Assembly: GCA_003506435.1 (NCBI GenBank)
Contig: DOAQ01000042.1
Span: 1-64,000, forward strand
DNA: 64,000 nucleotides
From: Prolixibacteraceae bacterium
Lineage (GTDB): Bacteria; Bacteroidota; Bacteroidia; Bacteroidales; Prolixibacteraceae
Reading direction: 5' to 3'
Part shown: positions 17,651 to 27,133 of the stretch, piece after piece
Layout of the letters: every line of letters begins with the position of its first letter
Position numbering within the stretch: position 1 is the first letter of the stretch
Program-made: the position numbers and the translations under genes
The notes under the pieces: model-generated
Databases searched by the model: none
Told to the model about the DNA's origin: nothing
Seen by the model: only the letters and a program-made list of their open reading frames with translations

Positions 17651-17720
17651 TCGAAAAAGCTAACGCACAGGACGAAAACGGAACCGCCCCAAGGGTCTGG
17701 GTATTAAACCAAAAAGAGAA

Positions 17721-17754
17721 TGCAATCCGGGGTCCTATCTCACCCCGGATTGCA
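17721..17754 (-). terminator. Terminator downstream of susD-like gene
   Basis: A perfect 13-bp inverted repeat TGCAATCCGGGGT/ACCCCGGATTGCA with an 8-nt loop lies ten bases beyond the SusD stop. On the minus strand it is followed by TTCTCTTTTT, as expected for rho-independent termination or attenuation between SusCD and the downstream enzymes. Confidence 0.8.
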
Positions 17755-17763
17755 TTTATTGAT

Positions 17764-19248
17764 TTAATTATAATCTGGATTTTGGGTTAAGTTTGGATTT
17801 ATATCTATTTCCGATTGAGGAATTGGTAATAATTTTTGCCAAGTTGTATGTGGCTCTGTTGAGTTCGGTCCGGCAAATACTTTCTCGAACAGATTACGAC
17901 GACAAATATCGAACCATCGTTTACACTCAAAGGCCAATTCCACGCGGCGTTCCTCCATGACAGCATCAAAAAATTCTTCCTGTGACATGCCAGGTTGAAG
18001 ATCGGCAGGGAAATTTGTCATAGTACCTCCGTAATTGCGTGCCCGAGCCCGAACCTGATTGATGTAATCGTAAGCTTTGGCAGTAGGTCCACTATTTATT
18101 TCATTTAATGCTTCAGATGCAATTAACAATACTTCGGCATACCTATAAACATTAACATTCAAATCGGTTGGATAACCAATTTCCTGAGAAGTTCCGATTA
18201 ACGAACCATACCATTTATTAATATGAGGTAGGGGCCATCCAAATTCTGTATAATTTTTTATTACTCCCTTATAAGGAGCTTCGGTTAAAAATGATATTTT
18301 CTTTCTATAATCCCTGTTATCAAAGCTGTTTAATGTCGCTACATTTGAAGTAAACGTACTCCAACCACCATAATCAGACCCTGATACTGAAAATAAAGCG
18401 CCTAAATAATTATAATCATAAGGGTATGAATTATTAACAAAACTAAAATCACAAATCCAGATATTCTCTTTTAAATGATTTAACGAAGCATCAAATAAAT
18501 CTTTAAAATCATCGACCAGTCCATATCCAAAGTCTGTGGCATGGTTAATAACATATTCAGCATTTTCGGCGGCTTTTCCCCATTCTTTTAAGGTGAGGTA
18601 TACATCAGCCAAAATAGTATATGCCGTGCCTTTAGTAACCCTACTACGTGTATCTCCTGAATAGGAATTAGGTAAATGCTGAATTGCAAACTCCAGGTCA
18701 TTGATAATATGCTGGTAAATTTCAGCCACAGGAGTTCTGGTAATATCCTTAACAGTAGCAGGATCATTAACGAATTCACCGAGATATGGAACATCACCAT
18801 AAATCCTCACTAACCTAAAGTAGGTATGCGCCCTGATTGCCATGGCTTCAGCCATTAGTCGGTTCTTCACTTCATCAGATTCTTTAATATTAGGAATCCC
18901 GCTAATTGCGTTGTTTGCTGCACCGATGATCTTATATACAGCAATCCACCATTTACCAGTTGTCATTTCATTCGGGTCATTATCGAAGCTACTAATTTCA
19001 ATAAGACTCGCATCGTATGGAGCAATCGTCAAATCACTCGGAGGTTCACTCAAATAAAAATAGCGTGCACCATAATCATCTATATTAACCATTGAAGCAT
19101 AAGCACCCATAATTGATGCCTCTGCATCTGCTTTGTTCCTAAAAAACGATTCCGGGGCAAGTACCCCTATCGGATTCTCGTCCAGTTTATTGCATGCTGC
19201 CGAGATAAATAACAGGACAATAAAAAATATGTAATTATGTTTTTTCAT
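17764..19248 (-). CDS. SusD/RagB-family outer-membrane glycan-binding lipoprotein
   Basis: The protein has ~494 residues and a lipoprotein signal ending LFISAACNK. N-terminal SusD features include ENPIGVLAPESFFRNKADAEA, and helical TPR-like segments follow (TAYTILADVYLTLKEWGKAAENAEYVI). The C-terminus has the typical VMEERRVELAFECKRWFDICR and a terminal ITQNPDYN-like motif. It caps the SusC channel and binds oligosaccharides at the cell surface. I chose ATG 19248; a second in-frame ATG lies two codons upstream at 19254. It follows the SusC gene by about 25 bp. Confidence 0.96.
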   Translation of the reverse strand: MKKHNYIFFIVLLFISAACNKLDENPIGVLAPESFFRNKADAEASIMGAYASMVNIDDYGARYFYLSEPPSDLTIAPYDASLIEISSFDNDPNEMTTGKWWIAVYKIIGAANNAISGIPNIKESDEVKNRLMAEAMAIRAHTYFRLVRIYGDVPYLGEFVNDPATVKDITRTPVAEIYQHIINDLEFAIQHLPNSYSGDTRSRVTKGTAYTILADVYLTLKEWGKAAENAEYVINHATDFGYGLVDDFKDLFDASLNHLKENIWICDFSFVNNSYPYDYNYLGALFSVSGSDYGGWSTFTSNVATLNSFDNRDYRKKISFLTEAPYKGVIKNYTEFGWPLPHINKWYGSLIGTSQEIGYPTDLNVNVYRYAEVLLIASEALNEINSGPTAKAYDYINQVRARARNYGGTMTNFPADLQPGMSQEEFFDAVMEERRVELAFECKRWFDICRRNLFEKVFAGPNSTEPHTTWQKLLPIPQSEIDINPNLTQNPDYN

Positions 19249-19274
19249 GATCATTAGTTATAAAAATTTTTAGA

Positions 19275-22200
19275 TTAAAATTCTATATTCATTCCTATAG
19301 TATAAGACTTCACATGTGGGTAACTGCCATAATCAGATCCTGTATTCGAATTACTATCGTTCCAACTCACTTCAGGGTCATACCCGGAATATTTTGTTAG
19401 TGTTATTAAATCCTGACCACTAATATATATCTTCCATTTACTGAGGTTTAACTTCTTTAAAAAGGACGATGGAAGCGAATACCCCAGGGAAATATTTTTG
19501 ACCCGTAGAAAGCTTGCATCTTCTACCCATCTGGAAGAAAATTCCCAGTAACTATAACCAACAGCAGGCACATCAGTATCTGTATTGGTCGGAGTCCATG
19601 CGTCAAGGTAAGCAGTTGTTGTATTATTGTAACCATTCATAGTTTCCAATTCCATTCGTGTGAAATTGATCATATCGTTACCAACTGAGCCATTGAGGAA
19701 AATATTCAATTCAAAGTTCTTGAACTTAAAATCATTTGTAAACCCAAAAGTAAAATCTGGGTTAGGGTCGCCAATAATTTGACGGTCATCACTGTTTACT
19801 GTGCCATCAGGGACACCTGTCAGATTTCCATCAGCATCCCTACTCTTTATATCCCGGTATTTAATTTCTCCAGGGCTTTTGTCGGGTTCAGCAGAAAAAT
19901 CATTTCCTTCCTGATATACGCCGTCAAATACGTACCCATAAAAGACTCCGTTAGGCTGACCAACAGTGCGAATATGAGTTGATGTAGCAAATATCCCTCC
20001 TGGAAGTGCGTTCCAAATGACATCTCCTTCGGGGAGTTCGAGAATCTTATTCTTATTAAATGAAATGTTAAAATCAGTTGACCATTTTAATAATTTATCT
20101 GTAACAATTGAATTTAGAGAAAATTCAAATCCCCGGTTCCTGACTTTTCCCCAGTTACGCAGTGATGTACTATAGCCAGAATATTTAGGAAGAGGGACTT
20201 CGTATAATAAGTCGCTAGTTATCTTATTGTAATAGTCTGCTGTGAAATTGACCCTCTCTTTGAAGAACCCGATGTCAAGACCAATATTAGATTGTTCGGT
20301 ACTTTCCCAACTTAAACTGGCATTTGCTACAGATGATGGTACAACTGCGTTTACTCGCTCTCCTTCGATAGCAAAAACTGCATTTCCAAGCTTTGCCATG
20401 GAACTATATGCCCCAATTTCAGTATTCCCTGTAACTCCATAACTTGTGCGAATTTTTAGATGGCTCAATTTATCAATTTGTTGCATAAAAGGTTCTTGTT
20501 TTACATTCCATGCAAAAGCACCTGAAGGGAAAAATCCCCATTTATTGTTGGCGCCAAAGCGGGAAGATCCATCATAACGTCCGGTAAGTGTAATTAAATA
20601 ACGATCTTTAAAGTTATAATTGAATCGTGAATAATATGAAGATATTAACCACTCTGTTAATGCAGACTGTGGAGATACAGGAGTCGCTCCTGCCCCTAAG
20701 TTCCAAAAGAGAAAAGAATCGGTAATAAAACTCTGACTGGTTGCACCAAACCATTCATTGCTTCTTGACTGGTATGAATACCCTGCCATGATATTTATTT
20801 TATGAATGTCTGCTATCGTTTTAGCATAAGTTAAATAGTTTTCGGTGATTAGCATTAAAGACCTCGAACCAGACATTGAAGCTTTACCATTAGTTGCTGA
20901 TCCAAGAAGAATAGCATTTGACAGATAAGTCCCTGACCTGTCTGAACCCAATTGAACTCCAAAACTGGAATGAAACTTCAGATCTTTATATATCTCGTAA
21001 TCGATAAAAGCATTACCAACGAAATTGTTTCCCACCGATTGTTCGGTTCTTTCCGATGCAATAGCATATGGATTGTTACGTACATCTCCAAATGTAGAAA
21101 TAGTATAATTCCCTTCATTATCATAAATTCCCAAATCTGGTTGGAAGGTTAATGCACCGGATATTACCCCACTACCACCAGATTGCAAATTTTGAGTTAG
21201 CACGCCATTTTTATTAAAGTGAGAAAATTGCATTTGCGTGCCTAACTTAATTTTTTCTGAAAAATTAACATCTATATTAGACCTTCCGTTAAATGCTTCA
21301 AAGTCTGAATTAATTATTATTCCTTTTTGCTTATAATATTTTCCAGATGAATAAATTTTTAATTTATCTGTTCCTCCTGAAACTGAAACCTGATAATTCT
21401 GCAATGCGCCTGAGCGGAATATCACATCTTGCCAGTCAGTGCCTACACCAAGTGCAGAAGGATCCGGATATGGTATGGTGGGAGAACCTGTAGCTTCACG
21501 ATAATCGTTTTGGAATTGAGCAAATTGCTCGGCATTTAACATATCAATTAGATTACTTATTTTTTGTATCGAATAAGATGTACTCGCCTCGATTTTTAAT
21601 TCTCCTGCAGTCCCTCTTTTTGTAGTGATAAGGATTACGCCATTTGCTCCTCGCGAACCATAAATAGCAGTAGCCGAGGCATCTTTCAATATTTCAACTG
21701 ACTGGATATCTTCAGCAGGAGGCGAATTAGCACCTGCAAAACCATCGACGACAAAAAGAGGTTCATTTCCTGCATTTATTGAAGTAGAACCTCTAACGCG
21801 CATCTTAATTTCGGATCCCGGTTCTCCGTTAAGGGAGGTAATTTGAACTCCGGCTGCACGTCCCTGTAATGCTTGTTCAATAGAACGAATGGGAAATGTA
21901 TTTAACTTGTCAGACGAAACAGAAACCATTGATCCAGTTAAATCACTTTTTTTCATAGTTCCATACCCAATGGCGACCACCTCTTCTATCCCAACGGTTT
22001 CTTCTTCCATTTTAATATTGATGGAAGATTTACCGGAAACAGCTATCTCCTGTACCTTCATCCCTACGAATGAAAATACCAGAGTTGCATCATTCGGTAC
22101 ATTATTTAGGGAATACTTTCCATCAAAATCGGTAATAATTCCCTGTGTGGTTCCTTTAACAACAACTGTTACACCTGGCAATGGTGCGCCCGCTGAGTCT

Positions 22201-22613
22201 GTCACTTTGCCGGAGACTGTTTTTTGCTGGGCAGACCGAATAAGATTAGTCCCTTTTACCTCAATAAGGATATTACGGCCATCAATCTTATAGGCAATGT
22301 CCTGACCCCGAAAAAGTTCGTCGAGAACTTCTTCTACTTTCTTATTTTCAACATCAACACTTACAATCTGTTGGTCATTCAACTGATCACGATTGTAGAA
22401 AAAATAAAAGTCGGTTTGCTCTTCAATAGAATTAAAGACGTCTGCCAGCTTAGAGCTTTTCATTTTTAGGGTTAGTTTTGAATTTTGCGAATAAACACTC
22501 GCTGATACTGACCCCAAAGTAAGTAAGACCATCAAAACGCATAACCTTGTCATAAGCCATAGTTTTTTTAACCAGGAGCTACAAATCTCCCTTTGTTTTA
22601 CGCATTTTTTCAT
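19275..22613 (-). CDS. SusC/RagA-family TonB-dependent transporter with STN domain
   Basis: The 1112-residue protein has a signal sequence, then an STN domain at ~45-115 (FYFFYNRDQL, VEEVLDELF). A carboxypeptidase-regulatory-like domain follows at ~132-210 (GKVTDSAGAPLPGVTVVVKG), then the TonB box region (EEVVAIGYGTMKKSDLTGS), a plug with SVEILKDASATAIYGSRGANGVI, and a C-terminal beta barrel ending in the aromatic-poor NIEF. It imports oligosaccharide with SusD. The STN domain contacts FecR-type anti-sigma factors, and such a pair is encoded immediately upstream. The locus is therefore probably induced by substrate binding to this transporter. Confidence 0.97.
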   Translation of the reverse strand: MKKCVKQREICSSWLKKLWLMTRLCVLMVLLTLGSVSASVYSQNSKLTLKMKSSKLADVFNSIEEQTDFYFFYNRDQLNDQQIVSVDVENKKVEEVLDELFRGQDIAYKIDGRNILIEVKGTNLIRSAQQKTVSGKVTDSAGAPLPGVTVVVKGTTQGIITDFDGKYSLNNVPNDATLVFSFVGMKVQEIAVSGKSSINIKMEEETVGIEEVVAIGYGTMKKSDLTGSMVSVSSDKLNTFPIRSIEQALQGRAAGVQITSLNGEPGSEIKMRVRGSTSINAGNEPLFVVDGFAGANSPPAEDIQSVEILKDASATAIYGSRGANGVILITTKRGTAGELKIEASTSYSIQKISNLIDMLNAEQFAQFQNDYREATGSPTIPYPDPSALGVGTDWQDVIFRSGALQNYQVSVSGGTDKLKIYSSGKYYKQKGIIINSDFEAFNGRSNIDVNFSEKIKLGTQMQFSHFNKNGVLTQNLQSGGSGVISGALTFQPDLGIYDNEGNYTISTFGDVRNNPYAIASERTEQSVGNNFVGNAFIDYEIYKDLKFHSSFGVQLGSDRSGTYLSNAILLGSATNGKASMSGSRSLMLITENYLTYAKTIADIHKINIMAGYSYQSRSNEWFGATSQSFITDSFLFWNLGAGATPVSPQSALTEWLISSYYSRFNYNFKDRYLITLTGRYDGSSRFGANNKWGFFPSGAFAWNVKQEPFMQQIDKLSHLKIRTSYGVTGNTEIGAYSSMAKLGNAVFAIEGERVNAVVPSSVANASLSWESTEQSNIGLDIGFFKERVNFTADYYNKITSDLLYEVPLPKYSGYSTSLRNWGKVRNRGFEFSLNSIVTDKLLKWSTDFNISFNKNKILELPEGDVIWNALPGGIFATSTHIRTVGQPNGVFYGYVFDGVYQEGNDFSAEPDKSPGEIKYRDIKSRDADGNLTGVPDGTVNSDDRQIIGDPNPDFTFGFTNDFKFKNFELNIFLNGSVGNDMINFTRMELETMNGYNNTTTAYLDAWTPTNTDTDVPAVGYSYWEFSSRWVEDASFLRVKNISLGYSLPSSFLKKLNLSKWKIYISGQDLITLTKYSGYDPEVSWNDSNSNTGSDYGSYPHVKSYTIGMNIEF

Positions 22614-22816
22614 AAATTTGAATGTTTGAATTAAAAAAATTGATTTAGCTAATCATTGCTATCGATTTTTTGAAGGGGGAATGCTACTACCTATTCCCTC
22701 TTTTTTATTCATCAAAAGCAACTACAAATTCTTCATACCTATTAATTTTTGATTGTATACATGAGACCCTTCCTTACGTCAGGGTGACAAACCGTTATTT
22801 AATAAGGCTCCCGGCC

Positions 22817-23830
22817 CTAGTTACTTCGACTAAGCCATACTTCTTTGTTTTCAATGTGATAACTAATATGAGCTGTAACTTTAAACTTCTCCAGTGCATC
22901 AATCAGGTTATTATCGTAACTGAATGTGCCCCTGAAACGATAGCCGCCCAGATTGGGGTCGCTGAGCCTGAATTTAACGTCGTATATCCTTTCCAGTTCT
23001 TTTATTAAGTCGCTGAGGATTGCATCCTGGAAAATGATTTGTCCATTTCGCCATGCAGAATACATCCGGGTATCTACATCCTGAACCAGCAGCTTTTTCT
23101 GCTCTGCATCAAAAATAACCCGTTCCCCCGGTTTAATTTTTACCTGCTGATTTGCATGTTCCCCTTTCAACTCCAATTCGATACTTCCTTCGGTCAATAC
23201 TGTTTCAAACGATTTTGAATTTGAAAAGGCTTTTATATTGAATGAAGTTCCTGTAACTTTTACATCTGCCAGTCCCGACCGCACAAAAAATGGCCTTTGT
23301 TTGTTTTTGGCAACATTAAAATAAGCTTCGCCGTCGAGTTGTATTTCCCTGGTTTTACCCGCAAATCCGGAAGGATTGTAGGTGATTTTTGATCCCGAGT
23401 TGACCCAGACTTCTGTTCCATCCGGAAGTTTGCATTTTGAGATGTGACCTAGAGGAGCCGATATTTCACAAAACTCCTGATCTATATGACCGGACAAAGA
23501 ATCGGCAAGAAAGAGCATATTTAATGCAATTGCTATTGGAAATGCCAGAATTGCAGCAGCCAGATAAACGATAGAACGCCGTTTACTTCTGCGGGACTGT
23601 GCGATTAAGTTCTGATTAACAGCAGTTACTATTTTTAATTTATCGTGTTGAATATTCTCCGGCGCCAGTCGTATTTCGGCAGCATGCCATGTTTTGAGGC
23701 TGTCCTCGTATATTTTTTGATTATCTCCAGATTCGGCCAGCCAATTATTGAGCAGCAAAATTTCCTCATCATTGGCATTCCCGGAGATTGCTTTTGTGAT
23801 TAAAGCGTCAATATCATTTGTATGTTCCAT
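22817..23830 (-). CDS. FecR-family anti-sigma factor
   Basis: The 337-residue protein has a cytoplasmic N-terminal region (~1-85), one membrane segment (~87-108, IVYLAAAILAFPIAIALNML), a FecR domain (~125-225, GTEVWVNSGSKITYNP and VTGTSFNIKAF) and a C-terminal DUF4974-like domain (~255-335). It should hold the adjacent sigma factor at the membrane and release it when SusC is occupied. It starts 36 bp after the sigma factor gene. The 203-bp gap to SusC probably contains the sigma-dependent promoter, which I cannot identify. Confidence 0.95.
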   Translation of the reverse strand: MEHTNDIDALITKAISGNANDEEILLLNNWLAESGDNQKIYEDSLKTWHAAEIRLAPENIQHDKLKIVTAVNQNLIAQSRRSKRRSIVYLAAAILAFPIAIALNMLFLADSLSGHIDQEFCEISAPLGHISKCKLPDGTEVWVNSGSKITYNPSGFAGKTREIQLDGEAYFNVAKNKQRPFFVRSGLADVKVTGTSFNIKAFSNSKSFETVLTEGSIELELKGEHANQQVKIKPGERVIFDAEQKKLLVQDVDTRMYSAWRNGQIIFQDAILSDLIKELERIYDVKFRLSDPNLGGYRFRGTFSYDNNLIDALEKFKVTAHISYHIENKEVWLSRSN

Positions 23831-23866
23831 TTTGTCTTTGGGTTAAATCGCCCATAGACGGAAATT

Positions 23867-24472
23867 TTAAGAAATACCCTGTAATGATTCTTGCTTTTTT
23901 TTCAGGAAAATGCAGAGCATTAACCTAACAATCTGTAAATCAGATAATTTGCTCCTTAGTTTTTTTAGGGCAATTCCCATTTGCATTTCGACTGTTTTTA
24001 CAGAAATGTTCAACTTATCTGCAATTTGATTGTATTTCAAGCCTTCGAAACGGCACAACAAAAATATCTCACGGCATTTTTCAGGAAGTTCATTTATCGA
24101 TTGATTAATGCGATTATTTAACTCAGCTTCTTCAAGTTTATCCTCAAAAGGAGAATTCAACCTGCTTTCTGAAATATCAGACAACCTGACACTTTTCTTC
24201 GATTCCCTCAAATAATCAATTGATTTATTTCTGACTGCTTTATACAGATAGGGTTTAATTGAATCACGTACCACAATTTTTTCCCTTTTTAACCACAAAT
24301 TCACGAACAGTTCCTGTACCAGTGAGCGGGATAAATCCAAATCCTGCAGGTATTTATTTGCAAAAAAACAGAGAGAAGAATAATATTCATCATACAGTTT
24401 TTCAAAAGTATTCTCATTCCATTCGACCGAATTCCATGAAATTACAGGTTCAATATTTTTATTCTCTGTCAA
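23867..24472 (-). CDS. ECF RNA polymerase sigma factor
   Basis: The 201-residue protein has sigma region 2 (~25-95, FEKLYDEYYSSLCFFANKYL and KPYLYKAVRNKSIDYLR) and region 4 (~125-175, LPEKCREIFLLCRFEGLKYN then an SVKTVEMQMG helix). It would direct transcription of the SusCD locus. The start must be non-ATG: an in-frame TAA lies three codons upstream of the TTG at 24472, and no ATG occurs in the conserved N-terminal part. The TTG start may keep expression low. Confidence 0.93.
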   Translation of the reverse strand: MTENKNIEPVISWNSVEWNENTFEKLYDEYYSSLCFFANKYLQDLDLSRSLVQELFVNLWLKREKIVVRDSIKPYLYKAVRNKSIDYLRESKKSVRLSDISESRLNSPFEDKLEEAELNNRINQSINELPEKCREIFLLCRFEGLKYNQIADKLNISVKTVEMQMGIALKKLRSKLSDLQIVRLMLCIFLKKKQESLQGIS

Positions 24473-24559
24473 TGTGGTTTAATTCGTTTCGGCAGTAAAA
24501 GTAATAAAAGGAAATTTGAAAATACAAATCCCAAATTCCAGATGATCCTGTATATGCAA

Positions 24560-25963
24560 TTAGGAAACGCTGTCGGATTGCCCATCTCCTCCTGTTACCA
24601 ATGCGTTCGACGTGTCGAGTTCACCTTCCCAACGCGCAACAACAGCCGATGCAAGGCAATTGCCAATAACATTTACCGATGTGCGGGCCATATCCATTAA
24701 CTCGTCAATGCCAAGGATGATGAAAATAGGTTCAACCGGAAGCCCGAACGAAACAGCAGTCCCCAGCAATATAACAAGAGAAGCACGAGGTACACCGGCC
24801 ACGCCTTTGCTGGTGAGCATCAGGGTGAACATCATTACAACCTGCTGCCCAAAACTGAGATGGATACCCGCTGCCTGCGCCACAAAAATTGATGCGAGAG
24901 CAAGATACAATGTGGTTCCGTCGAGATTAAAACTATAACCTGTCGGCAATACAAAGGCCACTATTTTTCGCGGAACGCCGAACGCTTCCATGTTTTCCAT
25001 TGCCCGTGGCAATGCTGACTCGGAGCTGGTGGTGGCGAAAGCAATCGTTGCAGGCTCTGCTACTGCCTTGATAAACCGTTTGACAGGAATCCGGAGAAAA
25101 TAAGCCACCGGCAAAAGAACAAAAAGCATAAAAGCAATAAGTGCTACGTAAAGCGTTATCAGCAATTTAAACAGGTTGACCAGTACTCCCAATCCCATGT
25201 GGCCTACCGTGTAGGCAATGGCAGCGCCAACAGCTATGGGGGCAAACAACATGATCAGATTCGTAAATTTAAACATGGTTTCGGCGAGGCTTTCCGAAAA
25301 CCGGATCATCGGTCGTTTGTAATTCTCCTTCAGCATGGCCACCGCAATCCCGAACAGGATGCTGAACACTACTATTTGCAAAACCTGTCCCTCATAAACA
25401 GCGCGGGCCAGGTTTTCCGGAAATATATGAAGGATAACTTCCTGAATGGTTTGCTTTTTAACTTCGTCCAAGTGCTCTCCTGCAACCGGAGGAAGAGTAA
25501 TGCCAACTCCTGCCTGGCTAATATTTATAGCTGCCAATCCGATAAATAATGCAATGGTCGAAACCACTTCGAAATACAGGATTGATTTCCATCCCATGCG
25601 CCCTACCTGCTTTAAATCGGAGTGACCTGCAATTCCGACAACCAGCGTTGCAAAAAGCAAAGGCGCTATGATTGTTTTTATCATCCGGAGAAATATTTTG
25701 CTGAAAATTTGCAGGTTCACAGCAAAAGCCGGCAAATCATTTCCTATTTCAGCGCCGATTACCATGCTGATAAGAATCCAGGTAGTCAGCGATTTTCGCT
25801 TCAGTGCCAGCCATATTAATGCGGCAATAAACAAGAGCCTTGAACTCAATAAAACAGAAGAAGGAATAGGAACTTCTAAAATATAACTGCAAAAGTGCAG
25901 TACTGAGGCTATACTCAATGTGATAAAAATCCAGACGTATGCCGAGGCAAAATATTTCTTCAT
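24560..25963 (-). CDS. Dicarboxylate/amino acid:cation symporter (DAACS)
   Basis: The 467-residue protein has about 8-9 membrane segments and the family hallmarks: a Ser-rich motif (FATTSSESALPRAMENM) and the GYSFNLDGTTLY segment that forms the substrate and sodium site. It imports glutamate, aspartate or C4-dicarboxylates at the inner membrane. ATG 25963 (MKKYFAS) is preferred over a frame extension to 26032 with a polar lead. It sits downstream of a histidine kinase gene, separated by 129 bp, and upstream of the sigma factor. Confidence 0.92.
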   Translation of the reverse strand: MKKYFASAYVWIFITLSIASVLHFCSYILEVPIPSSVLLSSRLLFIAALIWLALKRKSLTTWILISMVIGAEIGNDLPAFAVNLQIFSKIFLRMIKTIIAPLLFATLVVGIAGHSDLKQVGRMGWKSILYFEVVSTIALFIGLAAINISQAGVGITLPPVAGEHLDEVKKQTIQEVILHIFPENLARAVYEGQVLQIVVFSILFGIAVAMLKENYKRPMIRFSESLAETMFKFTNLIMLFAPIAVGAAIAYTVGHMGLGVLVNLFKLLITLYVALIAFMLFVLLPVAYFLRIPVKRFIKAVAEPATIAFATTSSESALPRAMENMEAFGVPRKIVAFVLPTGYSFNLDGTTLYLALASIFVAQAAGIHLSFGQQVVMMFTLMLTSKGVAGVPRASLVILLGTAVSFGLPVEPIFIILGIDELMDMARTSVNVIGNCLASAVVARWEGELDTSNALVTGGDGQSDSVS

Positions 25964-26092
25964 TACAAACAGGGTATAAAACCGATAAGATTTGTACGTA
26001 TTATAAACTTTTTTCGGGTGGTAAATATACAATTTGTTCCTGAAGTTGCCTGACTATACTCCCTGAAATTCAGTGGAACGGTCTGTTGTTTT

Positions 26093-27064
26093 TTAAACTG
26101 TTTTTTCTTCCGGTGAAATGATTTGCAGGGGCAAAAAGAACGAAAACCGTGAACCTTTTTCAACTTCCGACTCAACTCGTATTTTTCCGCCCAGCAATTC
26201 GACCAATCCTTTGCTGATCGACAAACCAAGGCCAAACCGACGTTCCCCAATATTCAAGGTTTTAGTGGTATAAAAGCGTTCAAAAATTTTATCTAACTGT
26301 TCTTTTGGAATCCCTGATCCGGTATCTTCAACAAAAAATTCAATTCCATTCCCAGCTTGTTTGTACCCAAATACAACCTGTCCTTTCGATGTGAATTTAA
26401 TTGCATTATTCAACAGGTTAGTCAGTACCTGCCCTATCCGGATCGGGTCGGAATGAACCATATACGCATCGTCTGAGAAACCTTTCTCCATAATTAATTC
26501 AATCTTTTTGTCCTGCTCTTTAAGCAAAACCTCCGAAAAATTCATATAAATATTGTCCATCATTTCATTCAGGCAAAAATCAATTTCAACAATATCCAAT
26601 AGTTTTTCCTGCAATTGTGAAATATCAATAATATCATGTATAAGCACCAGCAGGTTATTCCCGTTGTTGATAATGTGCCTGATAAACTCCTTTTTTTGTT
26701 CTTCCGAATACATTCCTTCCTGAAGCAGGCTGCTGAACCCCATAATTCCGTTCAGCGGTGTTCTGATCTCGTGCGACATATTGGCAAGGAAAGCCGATTT
26801 CATACGATCCGATTCCTCGGCTTTTAGCCGTGCTTTTCTGAGTTTCTCCTCAATGGCATTTTTCTTACTGATTTCCCTCTGCACCAATAAAAACAACAAA
26901 AATGCCGTAGCCAATACATAAAACCACCCTTTGTATGTTTGTATTTCCGTTAATTGGTGGTACTCTTCGGTAAAATTCAATAATATTTTATCTGAAAATA
27001 GTATCCAGAGAAAACCTAAAACCAAATAGATTATTGATATTTTTAGGGCAATTCTATTTTTCAT
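26093..27064 (-). CDS. Membrane-bound sensor histidine kinase
   Basis: The 323-residue protein has two membrane segments (~7-25 and ~46-62), a short coiled coil (~65-90), a HisKA domain with the phosphoacceptor His98 in SHEIRTPLNG, and a HATPase domain (N box LTNLLNNAIKF, G1 EDTGSGIP, G2 GLGLSISKGL). The 20-residue periplasmic loop is too short for a large sensor domain, so it may sense a membrane-related signal. No response regulator is adjacent. It is divergent from the class IV aminotransferase gene. Confidence 0.92.
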   Translation of the reverse strand: MKNRIALKISIIYLVLGFLWILFSDKILLNFTEEYHQLTEIQTYKGWFYVLATAFLLFLLVQREISKKNAIEEKLRKARLKAEESDRMKSAFLANMSHEIRTPLNGIMGFSSLLQEGMYSEEQKKEFIRHIINNGNNLLVLIHDIIDISQLQEKLLDIVEIDFCLNEMMDNIYMNFSEVLLKEQDKKIELIMEKGFSDDAYMVHSDPIRIGQVLTNLLNNAIKFTSKGQVVFGYKQAGNGIEFFVEDTGSGIPKEQLDKIFERFYTTKTLNIGERRFGLGLSISKGLVELLGGKIRVESEVEKGSRFSFFLPLQIISPEEKTV

Positions 27065-27133
27065 GATATACTAATCGCAATAATTCTCATTCAAGGTAAG
27101 AATAAATCTTGTTAATTAAAATAGTCTTTCAGT

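Noticed and set aside
17599..17790. Plus-strand frame between the M23 and SusD genes
   Set aside because: It covers two stem-loops and overlaps the susD-like 3' end antisense, so is not coding.
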